Assembly (NCBI RefSeq): GCF_001577755.1
Contig: NZ_CP010776.1
Coordinates: forward strand, 3,720,001-3,784,000
Origin: Rufibacter sp. DG15C
GTDB taxonomy: Bacteria; Bacteroidota; Bacteroidia; Cytophagales; Hymenobacteraceae
DNA: 64,000 nt
Reading direction: 5' to 3'
Shown in pieces: positions 35,580-44,138 of the stretch. The notes under the pieces are model-generated. The model made no database searches and had not been told where the DNA came from. It saw nothing but the letters and a program-made list of their open reading frames with translations. The translations under genes and the position numbers were made by a program. Position 1 is the stretch's first letter, and the number at the start of each line of letters is the position of its first letter.

Positions 35580-36695
35580 ATGATAATAGGTCTTCCAAAG
35601 GAGATTAAAAACAACGAAAACCGGGTGGCCCTTACCCCGGGTGGCGTGGCAGAGTTTGTTAAAAACGGCCACACTGTGTACGTGCAGGCAACTGCCGGTA
35701 ACGGAAGCGGCTTCCCAGATGAAGAGTATGTAGGCGCCGGCGCCACCATTCTTCCTACCATTGAAGAAGTGTATGCCATCGCGGAGATGATTGTGAAGGT
35801 AAAAGAGCCGATTGAGCAGGAATACAGCCTGATCAAAGAAGGCCAGTTGCTGTTCACGTATTTCCACTTTGCCTCTTATGAGCCCTTGACGCACGCCATG
35901 ATTGAGCGTAAAGCAACTTGCTTGGCTTATGAAACCGTTGAGTTGAAAGACCGTTCTTTGCCTTTGTTGATTCCAATGAGCGAAGTGGCGGGCCGTATGG
36001 CTCCGCAGGAAGGCGCTAAGTATTTAGAGAAGCCATTGAAAGGCCGCGGTATCTTGCTTGGTGGCGTACCAGGTGTTCCTCCAGCCAATGTATTGGTATT
36101 GGGCGGTGGTATTGTAGGTACCCAGGCAGCTAAGATTGCTGCTGGCTTTGGGGCCCGTGTTACTATCATGGACATCAGTTTGAAGCGTTTGCGCGAACTG
36201 GATGATTTCATGCCAGCCAACGTGACCACCGTAATGTCTAATCATTACAACATCAAAGAGGCCATCAAAACCGCTGATTTGATCATTGGCGCGGTATTGA
36301 TCCCAGGCGCGAAGGCTCCTCACTTGATTACACGTGACATGTTGAAAGACATGAAGCCAGGTACCGTTCTGGTGGACGTTGCCGTTGACCAAGGAGGTTG
36401 CATTGAAACCTGTAAGCCAACTACCCATGAGAATCCAACCTTCATCATTGACGACGTAGTACATTACTGCGTAGCCAACATGCCAGGTGCGGTTCCTTAC
36501 ACCTCTACCCTAGCCTTGACCAACGCTACTCTTCCCTACGCTTTGTTGCTAGCCAACAAAGGCTGGAAGCAGGCTTGCCAAGAGCGCGACGAGCTGAAAC
36601 TTGGCTTGAACGTAGTGGACGGCAAAGTAGTATATCCAGGTGTAGCAGAGGCCTTTAACCTACCATTGGTAAAAGTGGAGGAAGTTTTAGCATAA
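35580..36695 (+). CDS. ald: Alanine dehydrogenase
   Basis: The 371-residue enzyme oxidises L-alanine to pyruvate and ammonia with NAD+ (reversible). The start [31 protein letters not shown] is diagnostic. The LFTYFHFA segment holds the catalytic His, the Rossmann motif is [22 protein letters not shown] (about 178-199), and [26 protein letters not shown] is the typical C-terminal block. The length matches the family. It is preceded by a good promoter and followed by a terminator, so it is monocistronic. Confidence 0.96.
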   Translation: MIIGLPKEIKNNENRVALTPGGVAEFVKNGHTVYVQATAGNGSGFPDEEYVGAGATILPTIEEVYAIAEMIVKVKEPIEQEYSLIKEGQLLFTYFHFASYEPLTHAMIERKATCLAYETVELKDRSLPLLIPMSEVAGRMAPQEGAKYLEKPLKGRGILLGGVPGVPPANVLVLGGGIVGTQAAKIAAGFGARVTIMDISLKRLRELDDFMPANVTTVMSNHYNIKEAIKTADLIIGAVLIPGAKAPHLITRDMLKDMKPGTVLVDVAVDQGGCIETCKPTTHENPTFIIDDVVHYCVANMPGAVPYTSTLALTNATLPYALLLANKGWKQACQERDELKLGLNVVDGKVVYPGVAEAFNLPLVKVEEVLA

Positions 36696-36715
36696 GCTTG
36701 CCTTAGTTATACAAG

Positions 36716-36747
36716 AAGCGCCTCCTAATGAGAATTGGGAGGCGCTT
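36716..36747 (+). terminator. Rho-independent terminator
   Basis: AAGCGCCTCC and GGGAGGCGCTT form an ~11-bp stem 21 nt after the alanine dehydrogenase stop; a short T-rich run follows. Confidence 0.83.
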
Positions 36748-36773
36748 CTGTATTTATAAAGAGGTAAGGATTT

Positions 36774-36811
36774 CACTTTTGGCGTGTTTTCTGGGAATTA
36801 GGCCAAAAATG
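36774..36811. repeat. 38-nt dispersed palindrome, copy 16
   Basis: CACTTTTGGCGTGTTTTC and GGAATTAGGCCAAAAATG; it lies between convergent genes. Confidence 0.8.
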
Positions 36812-36835
36812 ATTCTTCTGTCAACACTAGGCTAA

Positions 36836-37312
36836 TTATTTCCGTAAGGCATCCAACTCAATTTGGAGCTGGGAGAATGTTGGGAGTGTTTCAAGGGCAG
36901 TCAGACTGGTGCCGTCATCGGCTACTTGCCAGCAGTAGTGATGCAGGCCGTTGCTGATGAAGAGGTAGGGGGCTTTGATAGTCTGGTTATAGACGGCCAC
37001 TTGTTGAATGGTAGTGGTGGTCAAGGACACGTGCGGGGCTTTGCATTCCACTAGTAGCAAAGGGGCTCCTTGCTGATCAAAGACACAGAGATCGGTACGC
37101 TTCTGGAGTTTGTTGTAAGTAGTGCCTCTTTCCAGGCCCATGAGGCCCAAGGGGTATTGGAGGTGCTGGTGCAGAAAGTGAACCACGTGCTGCCGTACCC
37201 ATTCCTCTGGAGTTAAGACTAACCATTTCTTACGCACTATGTCGTAAATACAGGTTTTACCTCCAGAATCCTTAAGTTTGTAATTAAACGCCGGTAACGT
37301 CAGCTGCTCCAT
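36836..37312 (-). CDS. HsdR N-terminal-like (PD-(D/E)XK) single-domain protein
   Basis: The 158-residue protein matches the type I restriction HsdR N-terminal nuclease-like domain alone: LTPEEWVRQHVVHFL, RTDLCVFDQQGAPLLLVECKAPHVSL (the D and E-x-K nuclease positions), and QVAVYNQTIKAPYLFISNG. It is far shorter than HsdR (about 1000 residues) and lacks the helicase motor. No HsdM/HsdS is near. Such stand-alone proteins are frequent in Bacteroidota backbones. Activity is untested, though the catalytic positions look intact. Confidence 0.87.
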   Translation of the reverse strand: MEQLTLPAFNYKLKDSGGKTCIYDIVRKKWLVLTPEEWVRQHVVHFLHQHLQYPLGLMGLERGTTYNKLQKRTDLCVFDQQGAPLLLVECKAPHVSLTTTTIQQVAVYNQTIKAPYLFISNGLHHYCWQVADDGTSLTALETLPTFSQLQIELDALRK

Positions 37313-37340
37313 CCCTCAAAGGTAGCATTTGTTGAGATTC

Positions 37341-37378
37341 CGTTTACCGGGTGTTTTCCTGAATTAGAGCAAAAAATA
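37341..37378. repeat. 38-nt dispersed palindrome, copy 17 (degenerate)
   Basis: Only partly conserved (CGTTTACCGGGTG and GAATTAGAGCAAAAAATA), but of the exact family length. It ends 4 nt before the AMP nucleosidase ATG. Confidence 0.5.
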
Positions 37379-37382
37379 GACT

Positions 37383-38153
37383 ATGAAGACAAAAAAAGAC
37401 ATTGTAGAGAACTGGTTGCCCCGCTACACGGGCAGGCCATTAGATGAGTTTGGCGAATACATCCTGTTGACCAACTTCCTGAATTACGTGGTCATGTTCT
37501 CTGAGCAGTTCGGCGTAGAGATGAAAGGCTTGGACAAGCCCATGCAAACCGCCACCGCAGAGAACATCACCATCATCAACTTCGGGATGGGAAGCGCTAT
37601 GGCCGCCACGGTGATGGATTTGCTTTCTGCCGTTAAGCCAAAGGCTGCTTTGTTCCTAGGCAAATGCGGTGGTTTGAAAAAATCCAAGCTAGGTGATTTG
37701 ATCCTGCCAATTGCGGCCATCAGAGGCGAGGGTACGTCCAATGACTATCTTCCGCCAGAAATTCCGGCTTTGCCTTCTTTCCGTTTACAGCGTGCGGTTT
37801 CTTCCATGATCAAAAAGCACGAGCTGGATTACTGGACGGGTACGGTTTACACCACCAATCGCCGCGTTTGGGAGCATGATGAGAAGTTCAAGGAGTATTT
37901 ACGCTCCATCAGAGCATTGGGCGTGGACATGGAGACGGCTACCATCTTTGTGGTGGGCTTTATCAATGAGATTCCGCATGGCGCGCTCTTGCTGGTTTCT
38001 GACAACCCTATGACGCCAGACGGCGTGAAAACCTCTGAAAGCGACTTGAAGGTAACCGCAGATTACGTGACCCGTCACTTGCAGATTGGCATTGATTCCT
38101 TGTTAGAGCTTAGAGACTCTGGTGAGTCTGTGAAACACTTGCGCTATGACTAA
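37383..38153 (+). CDS. amn: AMP nucleosidase
   Basis: The 256-residue protein belongs to the nucleoside phosphorylase/MTAN-like fold and cleaves AMP to adenine and ribose 5-phosphate. Motifs include LWNLPRYTG-type ENWLPRYTGRPLDEFGEYILLTNF, ALFLGKCGGLKKSKLGDLILPIAAIRGEGTSNDY, and the catalytic GVDMETATIFVVGF plus LLLVSDNPMTPDG. This is the short Bacteroidota version without the long N-terminal regulatory domain of E. coli Amn. Its last 8 nt overlap the next gene, so the two are co-translated. Confidence 0.93.
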   Translation: MKTKKDIVENWLPRYTGRPLDEFGEYILLTNFLNYVVMFSEQFGVEMKGLDKPMQTATAENITIINFGMGSAMAATVMDLLSAVKPKAALFLGKCGGLKKSKLGDLILPIAAIRGEGTSNDYLPPEIPALPSFRLQRAVSSMIKKHELDYWTGTVYTTNRRVWEHDEKFKEYLRSIRALGVDMETATIFVVGFINEIPHGALLLVSDNPMTPDGVKTSESDLKVTADYVTRHLQIGIDSLLELRDSGESVKHLRYD

Positions 38154-39807
38154 GAAACTGACGCATTGGGGCCTTGGGGCCCTTTTGTCCGCTTCGCTCC
38201 TCTCCTCCTGCAAAGGCACCAGCGGTGACCAGGCTGATTTATTGGTGTACAACGCCAATGTCTACACGGTCAACCAAGAGTTTGCCAAAGCCCAAGCCAT
38301 CGCCGTGAAAAACGGGAAGATTGTAGCTGTTGGCACCAATGATGAGCTGAAAGCTAAATACAAAGCCACTGAGGAAATAGATGCTCAAGGGAATCCCCTT
38401 TATCCGGGCTTTATAGATGCACATGCCCACTTTGTAGGCTATGCCACCAACCAGCGCGAAGCTGACTTGGTAGGTACCACTTCCTTTTCTGAGGTAGTGC
38501 AGCGTTTGCAAAAGCACCGTCAGGAATATCCATCGGCGGCTTGGTTGACGGGACGCGGCTGGGACCAGAACGACTGGCAGGTAAAGCAGTTCCCAACTAA
38601 AGATACACTGGACAAGCTATTCCCAGACACCCCGGTTATCATTGAACGCGTGGACGGACACGCCTCCCTGGCCAACCAGAAAGCTTTGGACCTGGCAGGC
38701 GTAACGGCCAAGACTCCACAAGTGACGGGCGGCAAGATTGAAATCAAGGATGGAAAGTTAACCGGTATACTAGTGGACCGTGCCGCGGATCTGGTGGTAT
38801 CAAAGATTCCGGCCTTAACTTCTGCGGAGTACACCCAGGTTTTGAAGGAAGCGGAGCAGAACTTGTTCGCTGTGGGCTTAACGTCTGTGGTGGATGCCGG
38901 TTTGCCTAAGGCCTCCGTGGATTTGATTGATTCGCTTCAGAAAAAGGAGGAGTTGAAGATTCGGGTGTATGCGATGCTAAGTCCTACCCCAGAGAACAAA
39001 GCGCATTATTTCAAAAACGGCCCATACACCACAGATAGATTGAACGTGCGGTCTTTCAAGGTGTACGGTGATGGTGCATTGGGTTCCAGGGGCGCTTGTC
39101 TGTTGCACCCGTACGCAGATAAAAAAGACGAGACCGGTTTTCTGTTGTTGAAGCTACAAGAGTACAAAGACCTGGCAGATGAGTTGTACAAGCACAACTT
39201 TCAGATGAACACGCACGCCATCGGGGATTCTGCCAACCGCACCATCTTGCAGATTTACGGTAACCTGCTAAAAGGCAAGAACGACAGACGCTGGCGCATA
39301 GAGCACGCGCAGGTCGTAAACCCGGCTGATGTTCCTTTGTTCGGCAAATACAGCATCCTGCCATCCGTGCAACCTACGCACGCCACTTCAGACATGTACT
39401 GGGCCGGTGACCGTCTAGGCATGGACAGATTGAAGCATGCGTATGCATTCAAAGCATTGCTACAGCAGAACAACATGATTCCGTTGGGCTCAGACTTTCC
39501 GGTAGAGCATATCAATCCGTTGTTTGGTTTCCATGCGGCCGTGGCCAGACAAGACGCTAAGAATTACCCGAAAGGCGGGTTCCAGATGGACAATGCTCTG
39601 ACCAGAGAAGAAGCCTTACGTGGCACCACCATATGGGCCGCCTACGCCAACTTCGAGGAAAACCAGAAAGGCAGCCTGGAAGTAGGGAAAGTTGCTGACT
39701 TCGTGATTCTTGAGCAGGACATCATGACCGCTAAACCAGAAGCCCTACGCGACGTGAAAGTGCTCGCCACCTATGTGAACGGCGAAAGGGTTTACGGCAA
39801 AAAGTAA
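38146..39807 (+). CDS. Amidohydrolase (YtcJ-like), lipoprotein
   Basis: The 553-residue metal-dependent hydrolase has a lipobox signal (LLSASLLSSCKGT; Cys22), so it is envelope-anchored. Amidohydrolase-3 features are the TVNQEFAKAQAIAVKNGKIVAVG start, metal-binding GFIDAHAHFVG, GRGWDQNDW and RSFKVYGDGALGSRGA. Further along are NTHAIGDSANRTIL, RIEHAQVV and LGSDFPVEHINPLFG. It is likely a Zn-dependent enzyme cleaving C-N bonds of an unknown amide or cyclic compound. It overlaps the AMP nucleosidase gene by 8 nt, hinting at purine-related salvage, though this is inference. Confidence 0.92.
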   Translation: MTKKLTHWGLGALLSASLLSSCKGTSGDQADLLVYNANVYTVNQEFAKAQAIAVKNGKIVAVGTNDELKAKYKATEEIDAQGNPLYPGFIDAHAHFVGYATNQREADLVGTTSFSEVVQRLQKHRQEYPSAAWLTGRGWDQNDWQVKQFPTKDTLDKLFPDTPVIIERVDGHASLANQKALDLAGVTAKTPQVTGGKIEIKDGKLTGILVDRAADLVVSKIPALTSAEYTQVLKEAEQNLFAVGLTSVVDAGLPKASVDLIDSLQKKEELKIRVYAMLSPTPENKAHYFKNGPYTTDRLNVRSFKVYGDGALGSRGACLLHPYADKKDETGFLLLKLQEYKDLADELYKHNFQMNTHAIGDSANRTILQIYGNLLKGKNDRRWRIEHAQVVNPADVPLFGKYSILPSVQPTHATSDMYWAGDRLGMDRLKHAYAFKALLQQNNMIPLGSDFPVEHINPLFGFHAAVARQDAKNYPKGGFQMDNALTREEALRGTTIWAAYANFEENQKGSLEVGKVADFVILEQDIMTAKPEALRDVKVLATYVNGERVYGKK

Positions 39808-39810
39808 TCT

Positions 39811-39848
39811 CATTTTTCTGCTCTTTTCCAGAAAACAAGCTAAAAACG
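39811..39848. repeat. 38-nt dispersed palindrome, copy 18
   Basis: CATTTTTCTGCTCTTTTCC and AGAAAACAAGCTAAAAACG. It starts 3 nt after the amidohydrolase stop and overlaps the following terminator. Confidence 0.75.
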
Positions 39849-39876
39849 CCACTTCGTAAAGAGTGGCGTTTTTATT
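39842..39876 (+). terminator. Rho-independent terminator
   Basis: AAAAACGCCACT and AGTGGCGTTTTT form a 12-bp stem with a TCGTAAAG loop, followed by ATTT. Its 5' strand is shared with palindrome copy 18. Confidence 0.88.
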
Positions 39877-40004
39877 TACAGACTTAAGTTTCGTACTCCT
39901 GCAAAAGCCTCCAGTATACGCATAGGTAAGCGTTTCAATTCTTAATCAAGATTCCAATCAGCGACTTACAACTGTCAAATTAATTGATATTGATACCAAA
40001 TATT

Positions 40005-40056
40005 AAGCCTCCGTTTTTGGCCTACTTTCTGGAAAGTAGGCCAAAAACGGAGGCTT
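40005..40056. repeat. 38-nt dispersed palindrome, copy 19 (perfect, extended arms)
   Basis: The core is 40012-40049. With AAGCCTC/GAGGCTT on the outside this is a fully paired 52-nt palindrome, the best-preserved copy. It lies 18 nt after the MFS gene stop codon (minus-strand gene). Confidence 0.93.
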
Positions 40057-40073
40057 TAAAAGTTTATCGAGCT

Positions 40074-41393
40074 TTAAGCTAAGACCGGCACCTGCTCTTC
40101 CACTCCAGAGAGTTTCCGGCTTTTGATGGTAAGCAGGATGATCAGCCCAATCACAAAGAAGACCAACAAAGTCAAGATACTGTTGCGCATAGACCCGAAG
40201 ATCTGTTGGGTTACCCCAAACGCCAAACTTCCCAAGGCCAAGCCCACCTTGTCACAGATGTCATAGAAACTGAAGTAAGAGGCATGGTCGGTGGTTTCTG
40301 GCAGCAGTTTGCTGTATGTTGACCTGGACAAAGCCTGTATCCCTCCCATCACGGCGCCCACCACAAAAGCCAGCACGTAATACTGGGTCCCTGTCGTGAT
40401 GAAATAAGCGGCAATGGTAATTCCCACCCACACGATCACAGTTATGGCAATGGCCTTAATATTGCCAATGCGGCCAGAAAGCCAGGCAAAGAAATACGCC
40501 CCGCCAATGGCCACTGCTTGTATAATCAGCAATACAGTAATTAAGGACTCGGTTGGTAGGTTAAGCTCTTTAGAACCAAACAAAGACGCCACGTACATTA
40601 CCGTCTGCACGCCCATGTTGTAAAAGAAAAAGGCTAATAAAAAGCGCTTGAGCAAGGGCAGGTGCTTGAGTTGTCGTAAGACAATACCTAATTCTCTAAA
40701 TCCATTCAGCAGGAAATTGCCTTTGGTCTCTTTTTGGTAAGGGTTGTGCGGCAGGTACGCAAAGGAGTATTGCGCAAATCCAAACCACCACAACCCCGTC
40801 ATCAGAAACGATATGCGGGCAGGCAAGGCAGAATCAGAAATGCCAACGGTTTCAGGAAAGAGAACCAAAACCAAAGACACGATCAGCAAAATCATGCTGC
40901 CAATGTAACCCAAGGAAAAGCCTCTGGCACTAAGCTTATCAAACTGGTCCTCAGTTGCTATCTCAGGTAGATACGCATTGTAAAACACAATACTACCGCT
41001 GTAGCCAATGGCCGCAATCATGAACAGCAAGACCGAAATTGAAAACGTCTGCTCTGTAAAAAAGAACAAGCCCATGCACGCCATGGAGCCCATATAACAG
41101 AAAAATCGCATAAAGGATTTCTTATTGCCACCAGAGTCTGCCAAGGCCGTAAGCAACGGACTTAGAAATGCAATTATCAAAAAAGCCCCCGTCAAGGCAT
41201 AACTGTAGAGCACTGAAGCCGATATGTCCAAACCAAAGAAACTGACTTGGTCACCGGTTTCCTTTTTGGTGAGCGCCACGTAATAGATAGGAAAGATTGC
41301 CGTGGTAATAACCAGTGAATAGACGGAATTGGCCCAATCATAAAAGCACCAGGCCCGCGTGATTTTGGGGTCGTTTTTAATTAGTTTATCCAT
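40074..41393 (-). CDS. MFS transporter, UMF1 (Atg22-like) family
   Basis: The 440-residue integral membrane protein has about 12 membrane segments. The start MDKLIKNDPKITRAWCFYDWANSVYSLVITTAIFPIYY is typical of UMF1/Atg22-like permeases; the frame is open to 41483 but this ATG is the family start. Other signs are LADSGGNKKSFMRFFCYMG, NAYLPEI and ALSRSTYSKLLPETTDHASYFSFYDICDKVG. Relatives are assumed to export or exchange amino acids or other solutes; substrate unknown. It is divergent from the sigma-factor gene. Confidence 0.9.
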   Translation of the reverse strand: MDKLIKNDPKITRAWCFYDWANSVYSLVITTAIFPIYYVALTKKETGDQVSFFGLDISASVLYSYALTGAFLIIAFLSPLLTALADSGGNKKSFMRFFCYMGSMACMGLFFFTEQTFSISVLLFMIAAIGYSGSIVFYNAYLPEIATEDQFDKLSARGFSLGYIGSMILLIVSLVLVLFPETVGISDSALPARISFLMTGLWWFGFAQYSFAYLPHNPYQKETKGNFLLNGFRELGIVLRQLKHLPLLKRFLLAFFFYNMGVQTVMYVASLFGSKELNLPTESLITVLLIIQAVAIGGAYFFAWLSGRIGNIKAIAITVIVWVGITIAAYFITTGTQYYVLAFVVGAVMGGIQALSRSTYSKLLPETTDHASYFSFYDICDKVGLALGSLAFGVTQQIFGSMRNSILTLLVFFVIGLIILLTIKSRKLSGVEEQVPVLA

Positions 41394-41510
41394 AGAGAAG
41401 TAGCTGGCACCCGCCAAGCGCATAGTAAAGCTAGTTACGTAAAATCTTTCTTTTAAACGCCTAAACCACGATTTAATCCTCACAAAAATAGGAACCCTCT
41501 CTGCTTCTTT

Positions 41511-41518
41511 TATCTTTG
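41511..41518 (+). promoter_or_regulatory. -7 promoter element of the ECF sigma gene
   Basis: TATCTTTG matches TAnnTTTG exactly. It overlaps a possible TTG start at 41516, which argues that translation starts further downstream at 41534 or 41543. No well-spaced -33 TTG was seen. Confidence 0.5.
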
Positions 41519-41533
41519 CAAGCTACTTTAATC

Positions 41534-42121
41534 ATGCTACTTATGGGTTCTCCTGTTCCAAACCCAGACCAAGACTTACACCACCTGCTCAAAACCAATG
41601 AGGCTTTGTTCATGGAGACGCTATTCAAGCAATACTACGGTTTGCTTTGCCGTACTGCTGTGCGCTTCACTAAAGACACAGAAGCCGCAGAGGACCTGGT
41701 GCAGGAAGTGTTCTGTAAAATCTGGCAGAACCGCGAAGTCCTAGAGGTCACTACCTCTTATAAAGCCTACCTGGTACGGTCAGTCACCAACCAATCCTTA
41801 AACTACCTAGAAAAGCAGAAACGAATGGTGCTGACCGAAGACACTTCACCTTTTGAGGAGGCATTCTCGGCTAATACCACCATGGACTTGGTGGAAGGCT
41901 CTGAGATGGAAATCAAAGTGCAGCAGGCGTTGGCCGTATTGCCACCGCAATGCCGCCTGGTCTTTGAAATGTCTCGTTTTGAGGAATTGACCTATAAAGA
42001 AATTGCCGAATCACTGCAGATTTCGCCTAAAACCGTAGAAAACCAAATGGGGAAAGCCCTCAGGATTCTTCGGGAGCGGCTGTTGAGTTTGCTGTTATTG
42101 GCTTTTTTCATTGGCGTATAA
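41534..42121 (+). CDS. ECF-type RNA polymerase sigma-70 factor (FecI-like)
   Basis: The ~195-residue sigma factor has region 2 (ALFMETLFKQYYGLLCRTAVRFTKDTEAAEDLVQEVFCKIWQNRE) and region 4 (ALAVLPPQCRLVFEMSRFEELTYKEIAESLQISPKTVENQMGKALRILRERL), the pattern of Bacteroidota anti-sigma-controlled ECF factors. A TAnnTTTG element lies at 41511, so ATG 41534 (or 41543) is preferred. The FecR-type gene 90 bp downstream is its expected anti-sigma partner. Together they probably respond to the STN-TonB receptor two genes on. Confidence 0.93.
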   Translation: MLLMGSPVPNPDQDLHHLLKTNEALFMETLFKQYYGLLCRTAVRFTKDTEAAEDLVQEVFCKIWQNREVLEVTTSYKAYLVRSVTNQSLNYLEKQKRMVLTEDTSPFEEAFSANTTMDLVEGSEMEIKVQQALAVLPPQCRLVFEMSRFEELTYKEIAESLQISPKTVENQMGKALRILRERLLSLLLLAFFIGV

Positions 42122-42211
42122 ACAACTGTACCTACTTAGGTTAGCAGAAAAACAATATTTTTTCCATTTGAAGATAGGGGTGCTCCCACCTTCATCTGTC
42201 TTACAAGCAAC

Positions 42212-43252
42212 ATGACACACACCACACCTGTCACCCATGAAAACCCAGAATGGGTCTTAATGGCGAAAGCCCTTCGCGGAGAGCTGTCTGATGAGGAACA
42301 AATAGCCTTCGCCGCCTGGCTTGGCCAAGAGGAGGCGCATGCCATCCAATGGGCAGAAGCTACGGAGGCTTGGCAAAAAGTAGGCACCGCCCAGAACCAA
42401 AACTTTGAGCCAAACGTGGCAATGGCCTGGGATAAATTCTGTGCAAAAGCGGAATTGAACCCACCTACCCTTGCTGCTGCTCAACCACAAGAAGCTGTTG
42501 TGCGTCCAATGTTTAATTGGGGAAGCCTTACCAAATATGCGGCATTGTTTGTTTTAGCAGCGGGCCTTGCCTGGCTAGGATACACCCAGTTTGGTTCTTC
42601 TGAATCTTGGTCGCAAGTAGCCACCCTTACTGGTGAAAGAAAAGTATTCTACCTGCCAGATAGTAGCAAAGTGGTCTTGAACGAGAATTCAACGTTACGC
42701 TACCAGGCAGCTTTCAAAGGTGATGAACGTATAGTTGAACTTACTGGTGAAGGCTTTTTTGACGTAAAGAGAAACCCAAAACAACCCTTCCTCATCAATA
42801 GCAACCAAACCCAAACCAAGGTATTAGGGACCTCTTTTAATGTAAAAGCCTTAAAAGAAGCTAAAGAGGTAATAGTGACTGTTGCCACGGGTAAAGTGTC
42901 ATTCGCTTCGTTAGTCACTGACAAGAAAGTGATTTTGACGCCTGGCTTTACGGGTAGAATTCAGTCAAATGGTAGTGTGGAGAAAACAAAAACCGTTGGT
43001 GACTTAGCCACTTCTTGGCAAACCATCCAGTTTGAAAGTGCGTCTCTATCAGACATTGAATCAACTCTAGAGAATTACTTCAACATTGACATTACGCTTG
43101 CCAACAAAGGCTTACAGGCATGTACCTTTACAGGCACTTTCCTCCATCCTGAATTGAAGGAGGTTTTGGCGGTACTGGCTGCCTCTAACGGTTTTGCCAT
43201 TTCACAAACTTCGCCTAATAATTACCTAATCTCTGGCCAAGGCTGTCAATAA
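42212..43252 (+). CDS. FecR-family anti-sigma regulator
   Basis: The 346-residue protein has an N-terminal cytoplasmic helical part (about 1-100), one membrane segment (YAALFVLAAGLAWLGYT at about 110-126) and a periplasmic FecR domain (TLTGERKVFYLPDSSKVVLNENSTLRYQ, GEGFFDVKRNPKQPFLI, VLGTSFNVKAL). The C-terminal secretin/TonB-like DUF4974 region follows (FESASLSDIESTLENYFNIDITLAN). It should hold the sigma factor until the receptor signals. It precedes the GIN lipoprotein and the receptor in the same direction. Confidence 0.93.
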   Translation: MTHTTPVTHENPEWVLMAKALRGELSDEEQIAFAAWLGQEEAHAIQWAEATEAWQKVGTAQNQNFEPNVAMAWDKFCAKAELNPPTLAAAQPQEAVVRPMFNWGSLTKYAALFVLAAGLAWLGYTQFGSSESWSQVATLTGERKVFYLPDSSKVVLNENSTLRYQAAFKGDERIVELTGEGFFDVKRNPKQPFLINSNQTQTKVLGTSFNVKALKEAKEVIVTVATGKVSFASLVTDKKVILTPGFTGRIQSNGSVEKTKTVGDLATSWQTIQFESASLSDIESTLENYFNIDITLANKGLQACTFTGTFLHPELKEVLAVLAASNGFAISQTSPNNYLISGQGCQ

Positions 43253-43273
43253 GCTTACGTCAAGTACATTCCC

Positions 43274-44008
43274 ATGAAATTACCTTCTTCCCCTTTTTTG
43301 AGTGTTTGTCTTGGCTTAGTAATAGCGCTCTCCTCTTGTGACATTATGGGGGAAGGGCCTTGCTTACAAGGCGATGGGGAAATGAGGGAAGAAGTACGGG
43401 ACGTGCCTTATTTTACTGGGGTGGACATGCGCATTCCTGGCAAGGTGTTCATTCAACAGGGACCTCAACATGTGACGGTAGAGACTTACCAAAACATTAG
43501 CAAAGAGATAAAGGTGGAGGTAGTAGGCAAGACATTGGTCATCAACTCTGCCTCCTGTTTAGAATACATGGATGAAGAGGCCAAAATCTTTGTGAACATG
43601 CCAGATGTGGAGAGCGTTGAGCTTAAAAGCTCTGGCCAGGTATATGTTAAGTCTGTTCCTACATCCTCTAAGTTAAGAGTTAGCCTTTCTGGTTCTGGTT
43701 TAATAGACTACTCTGGTAACCTCAAGGAGATGTACTTATTGCACTCTGGTTCTGGTGATATTGACTTGTTTGGAAGCACTTCTTACTTAGAAACCACCCA
43801 CAGCGGATCCGGCCGAATAAGAGGATTCTCCATGGCAAGTGACACGGCAAAAACCACTTTAACCGGTTCTGGTTATCAGCAGGTTTGGGTGAAGGATCAC
43901 TTTGACGTAATAATCACAGGAAGTGGAAATGTTTACTATACAGGCCAACCCCTTTACCTCTCTATCTACACCACCAGTTCGGGCAAATTGATAGACAGCA
44001 ATAAGTAG
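43274..44008 (+). CDS. Head-GIN (DUF2807) lipoprotein
   Basis: The 244-residue protein has a lipobox signal (LVIALSSCD; Cys23) and a DUF2807 beta-solenoid: FTGVDMRIPGKVFIQQGPQHVTVET, then SGSGLIDYSGNLKEMYLLHSGSGDIDLFG, HSGSGRIRGF, TGSGYQQVWV, ITGSGNVYYTG with recurring SGSG turns. Such proteins are envelope-anchored adhesin- or scaffold-like domains of unknown role. Its place inside the sigma/FecR/receptor unit (21 bp after fecR) suggests a part in that pathway. Confidence 0.88.
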   Translation: MKLPSSPFLSVCLGLVIALSSCDIMGEGPCLQGDGEMREEVRDVPYFTGVDMRIPGKVFIQQGPQHVTVETYQNISKEIKVEVVGKTLVINSASCLEYMDEEAKIFVNMPDVESVELKSSGQVYVKSVPTSSKLRVSLSGSGLIDYSGNLKEMYLLHSGSGDIDLFGSTSYLETTHSGSGRIRGFSMASDTAKTTLTGSGYQQVWVKDHFDVIITGSGNVYYTGQPLYLSIYTTSSGKLIDSNK

Positions 44009-44138
44009 CAAAAGGCCCAAAGAAAAACTGGTTCTTTTCTAGATTAGGCACCTCTCTGCTGTTGTATTTTTTCATTAAAAATCTCAATTTGCGGTAAATC
44101 CCTTGCCGCCCCCGGCACCTAGTTCTGCTCCAGTATTT

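Noticed and set aside
41516-41533. Upstream TTG start for the sigma factor
   Set aside because: The TTG overlaps a TATCTTTG -7 promoter element, so transcription starts after it.
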